A DNA stretch of 19,230 bases, taken from positions 1 to 19,230 of the forward strand of contig JAJCYF010000034.1 of NCBI GenBank assembly GCA_029263035.1, read 5' to 3'. The notes beneath the pieces were generated by a model. That model did not search any database. It saw nothing but the letters and a program-made list of their open reading frames with translations, and was not told where the DNA came from. Numbering within the stretch: position 1 is the stretch's first letter; each line of letters starts with the position of its first letter. The stretch comes from Actinomycetes bacterium (GTDB taxonomy: Bacteria; Actinomycetota; CADDZG01; JAHWKV01). Shown here piece after piece: positions 1-7,171 of the stretch. Made by a program: the position numbers and the translations under genes.

Positions 1-2
1 GG

Positions 3-620
3 ACCACCTACGAGATCATGGACGCAACCTCGGTCGGCTGGGACTCCAACCGGATCGTCCTGGGCAAACACTCGGGCCGGCACGCCTTCGCCAAGACCCT
101 GGGCGACATGGGTTACGACCTGAGCGGCGACGACCTGAACCGGGCCTGGGCGCGCTTTCGCGATCTGGTCGACCGCAAGATCGAGATGACCGAGGCAGAC
201 CTGCTGGCGATCGTCACCGACGAGATCTCCAGCGCCGCCGACGTCTACGTCCTGGAGGACCTGCAGGTCCGGGGAGGAACACATGTCCACCCGACGGCCA
301 AGGTCCGCATCCGCTCCGGCGACGAGGTCTACGAGGAGTCGGCAGAGGGCGACGGGATGATCGACGCGGCCTGCGGCGCCATCCAGCGGGCGGTGGGCAT
401 CAACGCCAAGCTGCTCAGCTTCAAGGTGGGAGCCGTGACCGGGGGAACCGACGCGGTCGGCGAGATTTCGGTCCAGGTCAACGTCGACGGGGTCATCTAC
501 TCCGGCAAGGGCGTCTCCACCGATGTGGTGGAAGGCTCCGCCCGGGCGTTCCTGAATGCGGTCAACCGGGCTACGAACGTCAACACCCGCCGGGCCGCGA
601 TGGACGCTCCCTCCTTTTGA
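3..620 (+). CDS. leuA: 2-isopropylmalate synthase, C-terminal part (5' truncated by window edge)
   Basis: The reading frame is open from base 3, so this is the last 205 codons of a longer gene (the family is about 500-550 aa). LeuA condenses acetyl-CoA with 2-oxoisovalerate, the first committed step of leucine synthesis in the cytoplasm. The fragment opens with TYEIMD...SVGW and GKHSGRHAF, the end of the catalytic/linker region, and continues into the C-terminal LeuA allosteric domain with VRGGTHVHPTAKV, VTGGTDAVGE and YSGKGVSTDVVEGSA, where leucine feedback inhibition acts in the family. Citramalate synthase (CimA) is a close relative, but the allosteric-domain motifs and the fused leuB favour LeuA. 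Its TGA stop overlaps the leuB ATG (TGATG), implying one transcript with translational coupling. Confidence 0.93.
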   Translation, partial: TTYEIMDATSVGWDSNRIVLGKHSGRHAFAKTLGDMGYDLSGDDLNRAWARFRDLVDRKIEMTEADLLAIVTDEISSAADVYVLEDLQVRGGTHVHPTAKVRIRSGDEVYEESAEGDGMIDAACGAIQRAVGINAKLLSFKVGAVTGGTDAVGEISVQVNVDGVIYSGKGVSTDVVEGSARAFLNAVNRATNVNTRRAAMDAPSF

Positions 621-1660
621 TGGCCGAGACGCTGCGCAGGCACAACATTGCGGTTGTCCCCGGCGACGGCATCGGCCCGGAGGTGATCGAGGGTGCTCTC
701 ATGGCCCTCGACGCGGTGGCCGATGCCGAAGGCTTCGCTCTGGAGGTCACCAACTACGAACTCGGAGCCAACCGGTATCTCAAGTCCGGCGAGGTCCTGC
801 CCGACGACGACCTGCAGAGGCTCAGCGAACACGAGGCGGTACTTCTGGGCGCGGTCGGCGACCCCCGGGTCCCGCCCGGCATCCTGGAGAAGGGCTTGCT
901 TCTCAGACTCCGCCGGGAGCTTGATCTGTACGTAAACCTTCGACCCTCCCGCCTGCTCGACGGGGTTAACAGCGTACTGACGAACGCCGACCAGCTGGAC
1001 GTCACCATCGTCCGCGAGAACACCGAGGGCCTGTACTGCGGGCGCGGTGACTCCGTAGGCACCGGGTCCGAAGACGAGGTATCGACCGAGGTTTCCCTGA
1101 ACACCTGGCCGGCGGTCGGCCGTATCGTCCGCCACGGGTTCGAGCTGGCGTCTCAGCGCAAGCAGTCGTTGACCCTGGTCCACAAGAGCAACGTGCTGGA
1201 GCGGGCCGGCGGGCTGTACCTGAGGGCGATGAAGGAGATCGGTGCGGAGTTTCCTGACGTCTCCACCGCCTACCAGCACATCGACGCCGCCTGCCTTCTG
1301 ATGGTCACGCAGCCGAAGCGGTTCCAGGTGGTGGTCACCGACAACCTGTTCGGCGACATTCTGAGCGATCTCGCAGCCGGACTGGTCGGAGGCATCGGCT
1401 TCGTGGGCAGTGCCAACATGCACCCGGGGAAGGTGTCGATGTTCGAGCCGGTTCACGGCTCGGCCCCCGACATCGCCGGGACCGGGCTGGCCAACCCCAT
1501 CGGGGCGATCCTGTCCGCGGCCATGATGCTCAGACATCTGGGAGAGGGGGCAGGAGCCTCCCGGCTGGAGCGGGCCGTGGAGGCGGTTGCCGGCAAGATC
1601 GCACCGGATCACCTCTCCACCCGTGAGGCCTCCGAGCTGATCTCCGAAGCGGCTTCGTAA
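620..1660 (+). CDS. leuB: 3-isopropylmalate dehydrogenase
   Basis: Catalyses NAD-dependent oxidative decarboxylation of 3-isopropylmalate to 2-oxoisocaproate, the third step of leucine synthesis. The 346-aa protein has VVPGDGIGPEVI at the N-terminus (about residues 12-23), the substrate-recognising helix GLLLRLRRELD (92-102) with following NLRPSR, RENTEGLYCG (133-141), the catalytic-Lys segment VHKSNVL (187-193), the metal-binding aspartates in TDNLFGDILSD (240-250) and the NAD-loop VHGSAPDIAG (278-287). HKSNVL rather than DKANVL matches the short actinobacterial LeuB type. The ATG at 620 overlaps the leuA stop and is preferred to an in-frame TTG at 617; there is no strong Shine-Dalgarno, in keeping with coupled translation. 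The gene ends 3 bp before the convergent phosphatase gene, with no visible terminator between them. Confidence 0.96.
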   Translation: MAETLRRHNIAVVPGDGIGPEVIEGALMALDAVADAEGFALEVTNYELGANRYLKSGEVLPDDDLQRLSEHEAVLLGAVGDPRVPPGILEKGLLLRLRRELDLYVNLRPSRLLDGVNSVLTNADQLDVTIVRENTEGLYCGRGDSVGTGSEDEVSTEVSLNTWPAVGRIVRHGFELASQRKQSLTLVHKSNVLERAGGLYLRAMKEIGAEFPDVSTAYQHIDAACLLMVTQPKRFQVVVTDNLFGDILSDLAAGLVGGIGFVGSANMHPGKVSMFEPVHGSAPDIAGTGLANPIGAILSAAMMLRHLGEGAGASRLERAVEAVAGKIAPDHLSTREASELISEAAS

Positions 1661-1663
1661 CCC

Positions 1664-4033
1664 CTACTCAGCCACAACCGCCCCAATAGCCAGCAGCGCT
1701 ATGTCGTCCTGGAGGTCACGGCCGACCGACAGCCGCTCCAGGACGTAGTCGCAGAACTCCCCTATCTCCCCTGGTGCCGCGGCTGCTGCCGCCCTCAGCT
1801 TCTCCAGACCCTCGGTCAATGCCGTCCGCCGGTCTTCGACCAGCCCGTCGGTGTAGAGCAAAAGGCGGCATCCCGGCGTGAGGTCCGTCACCTGCTCCTC
1901 GTAGACATGGTCGGACACCGCTCCGATGGGCGGGCCGCTGGCCTCCTCCAGGAATTCGGCCGTACCGTCGCCGTTGACCCTCAGCGGCGGCGGATGCCCT
2001 GCGTTGGCGATACGGAGAACCCCCTGCACCGGGTCAAATACTGCGAACACAACCGTAGCGAAGGGTTCGTCGCCGGTCTTTTCGATGAAGCGATTGAGGC
2101 GCTGAACCACCACACCCGGCGAGGGATCCTCCAGCGCGTAGGCCCTCACTGCGTGGCAGAGCTGCCCCATGATGCCTGCCGCCCCCAGCCCGCGGCCAAC
2201 CACATCGCCCACCACCACCGCGACCCTTCCGGAGTCCAGCTCAAGGACGTCGTACCAGTCGCCACCCACCTCTATCCCCAGAGCGGCCGGCAGGTAGCGG
2301 GCGGCCGTTTCCAGTCCCGGCAGCATCGGCAGCCGCGCCGGGAGCAGGCTTCGCTGCAGGGTCTCGGCGGCCCCCCGCTGGGCCGCGTACAGTCGGGCGT
2401 TGTCGATGGCGATCGCCGCCTGCCCCGCAATGCCCTCGGCCAGCCTCTCGTGGCCTTCGGTGAATACCCCGACCTTCTCGTGCCCGAAGAACAGGCCCCC
2501 CAGCACCTCTCCCCGCTTGGACACGACCGGAGCTGCGAGGTAGCTGCGAACCGGCAGATGGCCATCCGGCATCCCGAAGTACGGGTCGTTCTGGCCGTAG
2601 TTCGGATCCGCAGTAATGTCGTCGGATCGAACCATCCCCTCTCCCCGAAACGTCGGCCCGAAGACCGCCGTGTTTCGCGGCATGGGGAACGACGAAAACG
2701 CTTCGGGCGGTACTCCGGCAAGGGTGTAGAGCGTGTAGGACTCTCCGTCGCTGTCGACGAGGTTGTAGAAGAAGGCGCCGAACTGCGCACCGGTGAGCTC
2801 GGTTGCAATGTTGGTCACGGCCTGGACCACCTCCTGGAGGTCCAGCTCCGCCGTCAGCACGGTACCCACGTTGTAGAGCGTCTCGGCGAGCTTGCTCTGT
2901 TCCCGCAGGACCAGCTCTGCGGCCTTGCGCTCCTCAAGCTCGGCGATACGCTGCTCCAGCGCATCCGCCATCCGGTTCAGCTCGCCCCCCAGCCTCCCGA
3001 CCTCCCCGAAGCCGCCCACCGGCACGCGGGCGCCGTGCTCGCCCCGCCCGATGCTGCGCGCCGCGCCGGCCATGGCCCGCAGGGGAGCGAGCAGCTGCCG
3101 GCCCACCACCCCGACGGTCAGCACGATCACAACCATCACTGCAAGAAGGATCAGCGCCAGGTTGCGGGTTGAGGTGGCAACCGGGAACAGTGCCTCCGCT
3201 TCAGGCTGCTGCAGCACCACTGCGCTGGGAATGGTCACGGTCCGGGCGGTTGCGTACAGATACCTGCCTTCGTCGAAACCGCGGCCCGAAAACGACCCTC
3301 CGGAGCCGGTCATGCTCTCCGGGATATCCATCCGGTCGCCGCCGATCACGCGGTCCCGGTCGGGGTGCATCAGCAGCCTGCCGTCCCCGGCGACCAGGAA
3401 GGCGGTCAACCCGGCCCCCGACTGCACCTCCTCCAGGTGACCCGCCAACTCCTCCAGCGGAATCTCAGAAACCAGGGCGGCCACCACCGTGCCCGGGGGG
3501 CTCTGAATCGGCACCGTCAGCTCGACCACGGGCGGCACAGAGTCCATCAGCGCACTCTTGTATGAGTCCGGGTTCAGGTCCTCGACGACCGAAGGACGAA
3601 CCCCGACCACCTGCAGGTCGACCAGGCTTTGGTTGGACGCTCCCGCCACCGGCACACCGTTCAAGTCGAAGATCAGTATTCGGTCCATCTCCGGCAGCGA
3701 CTTCATAATTACGTTCAGCTCGTTCTGGGTGGACGAGTCCAGTTGTACGATGCGTTCCCGCGTCGCCACCACCTTGAGGGTGCTAACCCGTGTGACTATG
3801 TGATCGTCCAGACGCTTGGCCAGCGACAGGGCCTCGGCCTCGTTCTGGCGGTGGATCTGCGACCTCAAAACGTTCCCCGCGGAGCGGGCAATGGTCCAGC
3901 TTCCGATCACGCCCGTTATGACGCCGGCCGCCACCACGGCCAGCACGAGCCGGGCCAGCACCGAAGGGCCGGGGCTCGGCCCATCCCCGCTGCGGCGTTC
4001 AGTCGTGGACAACATCGGCTTCCCGAACGACAT
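1664..4033 (-). CDS. Membrane-bound dCache-HAMP-GAF-SpoIIE (PP2C-type) serine phosphatase
   Basis: A 789-aa signalling protein. Visible layout: short cytoplasmic N-terminus, TM1 about 26-48, an extracellular region about 50-288 that looks like a dCache sensor, TM2 about 291-312, HAMP about 313-365 running into a coiled coil, a GAF domain about 390-555, and a C-terminal SpoIIE/RsbU-type PP2C phosphatase about 575-785. Phosphatase motifs are intact: GGDWYD, GDVVGRG, ANAGHPPPL, LYTDGLVE and QDDIALL, which carry the metal-binding acidic residues. Family members dephosphorylate anti-anti-sigma factors in partner-switching pathways; no such partner lies in this window, so the target is unknown. The ATG at 4033 lies inside the upstream lipoprotein gene (35-nt overlap); an ATG six codons later (4015) has a better-placed GGGAAG and may be the true start. 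Domain boundaries are by eye. Confidence 0.88.
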   Translation of the reverse strand: MSFGKPMLSTTERRSGDGPSPGPSVLARLVLAVVAAGVITGVIGSWTIARSAGNVLRSQIHRQNEAEALSLAKRLDDHIVTRVSTLKVVATRERIVQLDSSTQNELNVIMKSLPEMDRILIFDLNGVPVAGASNQSLVDLQVVGVRPSVVEDLNPDSYKSALMDSVPPVVELTVPIQSPPGTVVAALVSEIPLEELAGHLEEVQSGAGLTAFLVAGDGRLLMHPDRDRVIGGDRMDIPESMTGSGGSFSGRGFDEGRYLYATARTVTIPSAVVLQQPEAEALFPVATSTRNLALILLAVMVVIVLTVGVVGRQLLAPLRAMAGAARSIGRGEHGARVPVGGFGEVGRLGGELNRMADALEQRIAELEERKAAELVLREQSKLAETLYNVGTVLTAELDLQEVVQAVTNIATELTGAQFGAFFYNLVDSDGESYTLYTLAGVPPEAFSSFPMPRNTAVFGPTFRGEGMVRSDDITADPNYGQNDPYFGMPDGHLPVRSYLAAPVVSKRGEVLGGLFFGHEKVGVFTEGHERLAEGIAGQAAIAIDNARLYAAQRGAAETLQRSLLPARLPMLPGLETAARYLPAALGIEVGGDWYDVLELDSGRVAVVVGDVVGRGLGAAGIMGQLCHAVRAYALEDPSPGVVVQRLNRFIEKTGDEPFATVVFAVFDPVQGVLRIANAGHPPPLRVNGDGTAEFLEEASGPPIGAVSDHVYEEQVTDLTPGCRLLLYTDGLVEDRRTALTEGLEKLRAAAAAAPGEIGEFCDYVLERLSVGRDLQDDIALLAIGAVVAE

Positions 4034-5018
4034 CGGCGGGCAGTACGATGCCCAGCTCCTGCGCCGCCTGCCGGTTCAGCCCGATATGAAACGTCCGGGG
4101 ATCTTCCACCGGGACCGACGCCGGCGATGCGCCGTTCAACAACCGGGCTGCCTGCCGACCGAGCTGGGCTCCGATGGAACGGCTGTCGGGAGAGAGGGTG
4201 AGCAGGGCCCGGTCGGCGGTGCCGAGGTTCGCCGCAAACGGTACCCGGTGGATCGCCGCTGCGTTCGCCAGCTCGGGCAGGGCCCGGGTGGCCGTCGGGG
4301 ACACCGATGCCAGGATCAGCTGCGCTCCATCGGCTTGGACCAGCTTGCCTACCGCTCGCGAGAGATCGACGTTGTCGGTGAACTCCTCAGCGATCAGCTG
4401 AAGACCCTGATCCTGAGCGGCGAGAATGAATTGATCCCGGCTTGGGACGGCTGCGGGGTCGGAGGGTGGGTAGGGCAGTCCAACGCGCTCCAGTCCGGGC
4501 ATGATCCTTCGGGCCAGCGAGAGCATCCGGTCGGCCGGGACTCTGAAGGTCACCCCCGTCATCCGCCCCTCGGGCCGCTGCTCGTCCTTGACGAAGCCTG
4601 CCGCCTGGGGGTCGTTCACCAGAAACAACACCTTGGCATCCGGAGCGTTGTCCCGTGCAATCACCGCGCCCGAGGTGGAGTAGGCGACGATTACATCCAC
4701 CCCCTGATTGTGCCACTGCCGTACTGCAGCGGCAGCCTGGTCCGGGTCCGGGAAAACCTCGTCGTCGCCGCCCCCAACAACGGTCAGGTTCTTACCTTCG
4801 ATAAGTCCTCGCTGCACCAGCTCTTCGGTGAATGCCTGGTCCTGGGGAGACCCCGGAATGGCCACCGAACGCAGGTAGGCGATCCTGTGGTCAACCGGGT
4901 CGCCGGCACCGGCAGAGTCAGCGCAGGCGGACAGGGCAAGGCATAGCAGGGCCGCCAGGCTGCTCCGGAAAGCGGCGGCCCGCCGTGCCCCGGGTCTGGT
5001 GGGGAATTTACGGTTCAA
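3999..5018 (-). CDS. Putative solute-binding lipoprotein (ABC_sub_bind / TrpX-like periplasmic binding fold)
   Basis: A 339-aa secreted lipoprotein. A basic N-terminus is followed by a hydrophobic stretch and lipobox LSAC with Cys32 as the lipidated residue. The mature part resembles ABC-type solute-binding proteins of the uncharacterised ABC_sub_bind family: an opening strand (HRIAYLRSVAIPGS), FTEELVQRGLIEGKNLTV, GVDVIVAYSTSGAVIARD, VLFLVNDPQAAGFV, GRMTGVTFRVPADRMLSLARRIMPGLERVG and GLNRQAAQELGIVLP near the end. The start is TTG at 5018; an in-frame TAA lies three codons upstream and there is no good Shine-Dalgarno. No permease or ATPase gene is adjacent. The 3' end overlaps the start of the dCache-SpoIIE phosphatase gene, so both are probably translated from one mRNA, and I infer a role in ligand sensing rather than import. 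Ligand unknown. Confidence 0.8.
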   Translation of the reverse strand: MNRKFPTRPGARRAAAFRSSLAALLCLALSACADSAGAGDPVDHRIAYLRSVAIPGSPQDQAFTEELVQRGLIEGKNLTVVGGGDDEVFPDPDQAAAAVRQWHNQGVDVIVAYSTSGAVIARDNAPDAKVLFLVNDPQAAGFVKDEQRPEGRMTGVTFRVPADRMLSLARRIMPGLERVGLPYPPSDPAAVPSRDQFILAAQDQGLQLIAEEFTDNVDLSRAVGKLVQADGAQLILASVSPTATRALPELANAAAIHRVPFAANLGTADRALLTLSPDSRSIGAQLGRQAARLLNGASPASVPVEDPRTFHIGLNRQAAQELGIVLPADVVREADVVHD

Positions 5019-5087
5019 TCGAGGTTACTGCCGGGACGCCGTCACGGGCGTAGCGTTTCATGGGTGTCCCGGACGCGTCCAGTCTTT

Positions 5088-5125
5088 AAGCCCCTGAAGT
5101 TCGAGTTGTGAAAGTTTGGGGGCTT
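5088..5125. repeat. Inverted repeat upstream of the M15 peptidase gene
   Basis: AAGCCCC (5088-5094) and GGGGCTT (5119-5125) form perfect 7-bp arms around a 24-nt centre in the 226-bp region between the divergent lipoprotein and peptidase genes. The right arm touches the putative -35 box at 5124. It may be an operator or simply an RNA hairpin; no T-tract follows. The rest of 5019-5244 shows nothing else I can identify apart from the promoter candidate. Confidence 0.35.
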
Positions 5126-5152
5126 GCACCCGAACATTTGTTCTTGCATACT
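5124..5152 (+). promoter_or_regulatory. Candidate sigma-70-type promoter for the M15 peptidase gene
   Basis: TTGCAC (5124-5129) and CATACT (5147-5152) are separated by exactly 17 bp, matching 3/6 and 4/6 of the consensus boxes. Transcription would start near 5159, giving an untranslated leader of about 85 nt. Assignment is by eye only. Confidence 0.35.
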
Positions 5153-5244
5153 GCTGGCCGCAAGTCCCCAAAAACAACTGAACGCCGGACCCGATGTGCC
5201 GATAGGTAGTGGTCCGTGCCAATCGACCTGGAAAATTCGTTGCC

Positions 5245-6417
5245 ATGAAAAAACCAGTTGTATTGATCGCGCCCGGAGTTGGCCTGTTCCTTATCGGAAC
5301 GCTGATGTTGATCGCGCTGACCGCATTCCGCATGCCTCCGTCGGAGGCCGAGGTGCGGGTCGCGGGCAACGCTCCCGCGCAGACGCTTCCCGCCCTGACC
5401 GCCGCCCCGCGTGCCGAGCTCATCGGCCCCGTGCTGGATGTCGCCCGGTCCCGCGAGCAGGTTACCGGGGCAGCCGAGATCCGCAGCGGGACCCGATGGA
5501 TCAGTGCCTGGGCCGCCGACGGCGGGCCGGCTACCGGACCTCCGCCCGGACTGACCGTTCCGGTCGACGTGGCGTCGGTCAACCCCGAGGACTTCAGCAA
5601 GCTGGTTCCTGCCTCGGTTCAGGCGAAGGTTGGAGAGCTTGCCGGCGGCGGGGCAATCGTTTCCCGGACCGGAGCCGCGCTGCGGGGCATCAAGTCGTCC
5701 GGGGTGCTGCAGTTCGGCGGCACCTCCATCCCGGTGATAGGCGTGACTGAGGACACCTACCTGCGGGATCATGAGGTCGTCGTTTCGCACGCGACGGGTG
5801 AGGCCATAGGCCTGACGCAGACCCGCTACCTGGTGATTGGGCTGAAGGACCTCGCCTCCGGCAAGTCGGTGGAGGAGGCCATACGGGGCGCCGTTGCTCC
5901 GGACACGTTCATGAGAGTAAGGGGACCCGAGGGCAGCGGCGCCTCCTCCCGCCCCTCGGCTCTGCTGCCGCTGGCCCGGATCAAAGCAATATTTGGAGAG
6001 TTTTCGGCGGTCAACGGCGCCGGAGGCAACATCGGGATCGACCCCGCATGGATTGAGGCGAACACGGAGATGGCTTCGATTCACCTGCTCGGGACCTTCA
6101 GGTGCCACAAGAAGCTGATTCCGCAAATCGCCGGCGCGTTCCGCGAAATTGAGGAGCAGGGCCTGGCGCATCTGATCAATCAGGGCGACTTCGGGGGTTG
6201 CTTCTCACCACGCTACATACGCTCGGGCAAGGAGGCAGGTCTTTCACGCCACGCCTGGGGCATCGCCTTCGACTTCAATGTGTCCGGCAACCTCTACGGC
6301 CAGCCACCGACCATGGACATGCGGCTGGTGGAGATTATGGAACGACACGGGTTCAGCTGGGGCGGATGGTGGAACTACCCGGACGGGATGCACTTCGAGT
6401 ACATCGCCGACCCATAA
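5245..6417 (+). CDS. Membrane-anchored VanY-like M15 D-alanyl-D-alanine carboxypeptidase
   Basis: A 390-aa protein with an N-terminal membrane anchor (about residues 4-28) and the bulk of the chain outside. The C-terminal third (about 280-390) is a peptidase M15 domain: LSRHAWGIAFDFN supplies zinc ligands His336 and Asp343, and GMHFEY near the end supplies His383. M15 enzymes of this type trim D-Ala from peptidoglycan stem peptides or cross-links. Cys287 and Cys319 flank the start of the domain and could form a disulfide. The stretch of about 220 residues between anchor and peptidase (about 30-250) matches no domain I recognise and is unusually long for VanY. ATG 5245 (MKKPVV) is chosen because it begins directly before the hydrophobic anchor; a GTG at 5209 would add 12 residues. 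An OmpR/histidine-kinase pair follows 73 bp downstream, suggesting cell-wall-linked control. Confidence 0.82.
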   Translation: MKKPVVLIAPGVGLFLIGTLMLIALTAFRMPPSEAEVRVAGNAPAQTLPALTAAPRAELIGPVLDVARSREQVTGAAEIRSGTRWISAWAADGGPATGPPPGLTVPVDVASVNPEDFSKLVPASVQAKVGELAGGGAIVSRTGAALRGIKSSGVLQFGGTSIPVIGVTEDTYLRDHEVVVSHATGEAIGLTQTRYLVIGLKDLASGKSVEEAIRGAVAPDTFMRVRGPEGSGASSRPSALLPLARIKAIFGEFSAVNGAGGNIGIDPAWIEANTEMASIHLLGTFRCHKKLIPQIAGAFREIEEQGLAHLINQGDFGGCFSPRYIRSGKEAGLSRHAWGIAFDFNVSGNLYGQPPTMDMRLVEIMERHGFSWGGWWNYPDGMHFEYIADP

Positions 6418-6478
6418 GCCCAAACCAATCTTTACAAAATCTCGACACGGTCTACAGACCCTCGCAGCAGGGCGTTCC

Positions 6479-6484
6479 TACACT
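6479..6484 (+). promoter_or_regulatory. -10 box of a leaderless promoter for the response regulator
   Basis: TACACT ends exactly 6 nt before the ATG at 6491, so transcription would start at or next to the start codon. There is no Shine-Dalgarno before this ATG. A weak CAGACC lies 18 bp upstream of the hexamer as a possible -35. The preceding gene ends at 6417, so this would give the two-component pair its own promoter. Confidence 0.45.
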
Positions 6485-6490
6485 GGTCAC

Positions 6491-7171
6491 ATGGATTACG
6501 CCACGATCGCAGTTATTGAGGACGAGTCGATCATCGCAGCCGCGGTGGCAGCCCGTCTTAGAAGAGAAGGATTCAACGTCGAGGTAGCACCCGACGGACC
6601 TTCGGGAGTCGAGCTTTGTGAACGCTCCCGGCCCGACCTTGTTGTGCTGGACGTAATGCTTCCGGGATTCGACGGGCTGGAGGTATGCCGGCGAATCCAG
6701 CGGGAGCGGCCGGTCCCGGTCCTGATGCTCACCGCCCGGGATTCAGAGACCGACATGCTGGTCGGCCTCGGGATCGGGGCCGACGACTACATGACCAAGC
6801 CGTTCAGCCCCCGGGAGTTGGTTGCCAGGGTCCGGGCGCTCCTTCGCCGGGCCAGGAAGTTTCCCTCGCCCCCGGACACCATCTTTCGGGTGGGTGATCT
6901 GGAGGTCGATCCCTCCCGCCGGCAGGTTCGCCGGCAGGAGGAGATCATCCACCTCACCCCAATCGAGTTCGAGCTGTTGTACACCCTTGCCGCCAGGCCC
7001 GGAGTCGTATTCACCCGGGAGCAGCTGCTTTCGGAGGTGTGGGGCTACCGCGATGGCTTCGGCGGCCGAACCGTGGACTCCCACGTCGGGGCACTGCGGC
7101 GTAAGCTTGGCTCGGACCTGCTTCGCACGGTTCACGGCGTCGGCTACGCTGTGGAATCTGGAGGAATTTGA
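6491..7171 (+). CDS. OmpR/PhoB-family DNA-binding response regulator
   Basis: A 226-aa cytoplasmic transcription factor. The receiver domain (about 4-115) has the acidic pair Glu10/Asp11, the phospho-acceptor Asp54 in VVLDVMLPG, Thr81 in LMLTARD and Lys103 in YMTKPF. The C-terminal winged-helix DNA-binding domain (about 130-222) shows LTPIEFELLYTLA, FTREQLLSEVWGY, RTVDSHVGALRRKLG and VHGVGYAVE. The ATG at 6491 fits the usual start just before the first receiver strand (ATIAVIEDE); the open frame extends upstream to 6278 but that overlaps the peptidase gene in another frame and is not protein-like. The stop overlaps the TTG start of the histidine kinase by 4 nt (TTGA), so the two are co-translated. 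Confidence 0.95.
   Translation: MDYATIAVIEDESIIAAAVAARLRREGFNVEVAPDGPSGVELCERSRPDLVVLDVMLPGFDGLEVCRRIQRERPVPVLMLTARDSETDMLVGLGIGADDYMTKPFSPRELVARVRALLRRARKFPSPPDTIFRVGDLEVDPSRRQVRRQEEIIHLTPIEFELLYTLAARPGVVFTREQLLSEVWGYRDGFGGRTVDSHVGALRRKLGSDLLRTVHGVGYAVESGGI

Noticed and set aside
497..1612. Long minus-strand open frame (371 codons) across leuB
   Set aside because: Antisense shadow of leuB in high-GC codon phase; the translation is low-complexity and the sense frame has all LeuB motifs.
1907..3172. 421-codon plus-strand frame inside the phosphatase gene
   Set aside because: Arg/His/Pro-rich shadow translation with no domain; the minus-strand frame carries clear TM, HAMP, GAF and PP2C motifs.
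3999..5018. Importer component of a classical ABC transporter
   Set aside because: No permease or ATPase gene on either side; overlap with a phosphatase gene points to signalling, although a distant transporter cannot be excluded.
6278..6490. N-terminal extension of the response regulator
   Set aside because: Overlaps the peptidase gene in another frame, is Trp/Ser/Thr-rich and not receiver-like; ATG 6491 sits at the expected position and has a leaderless promoter.
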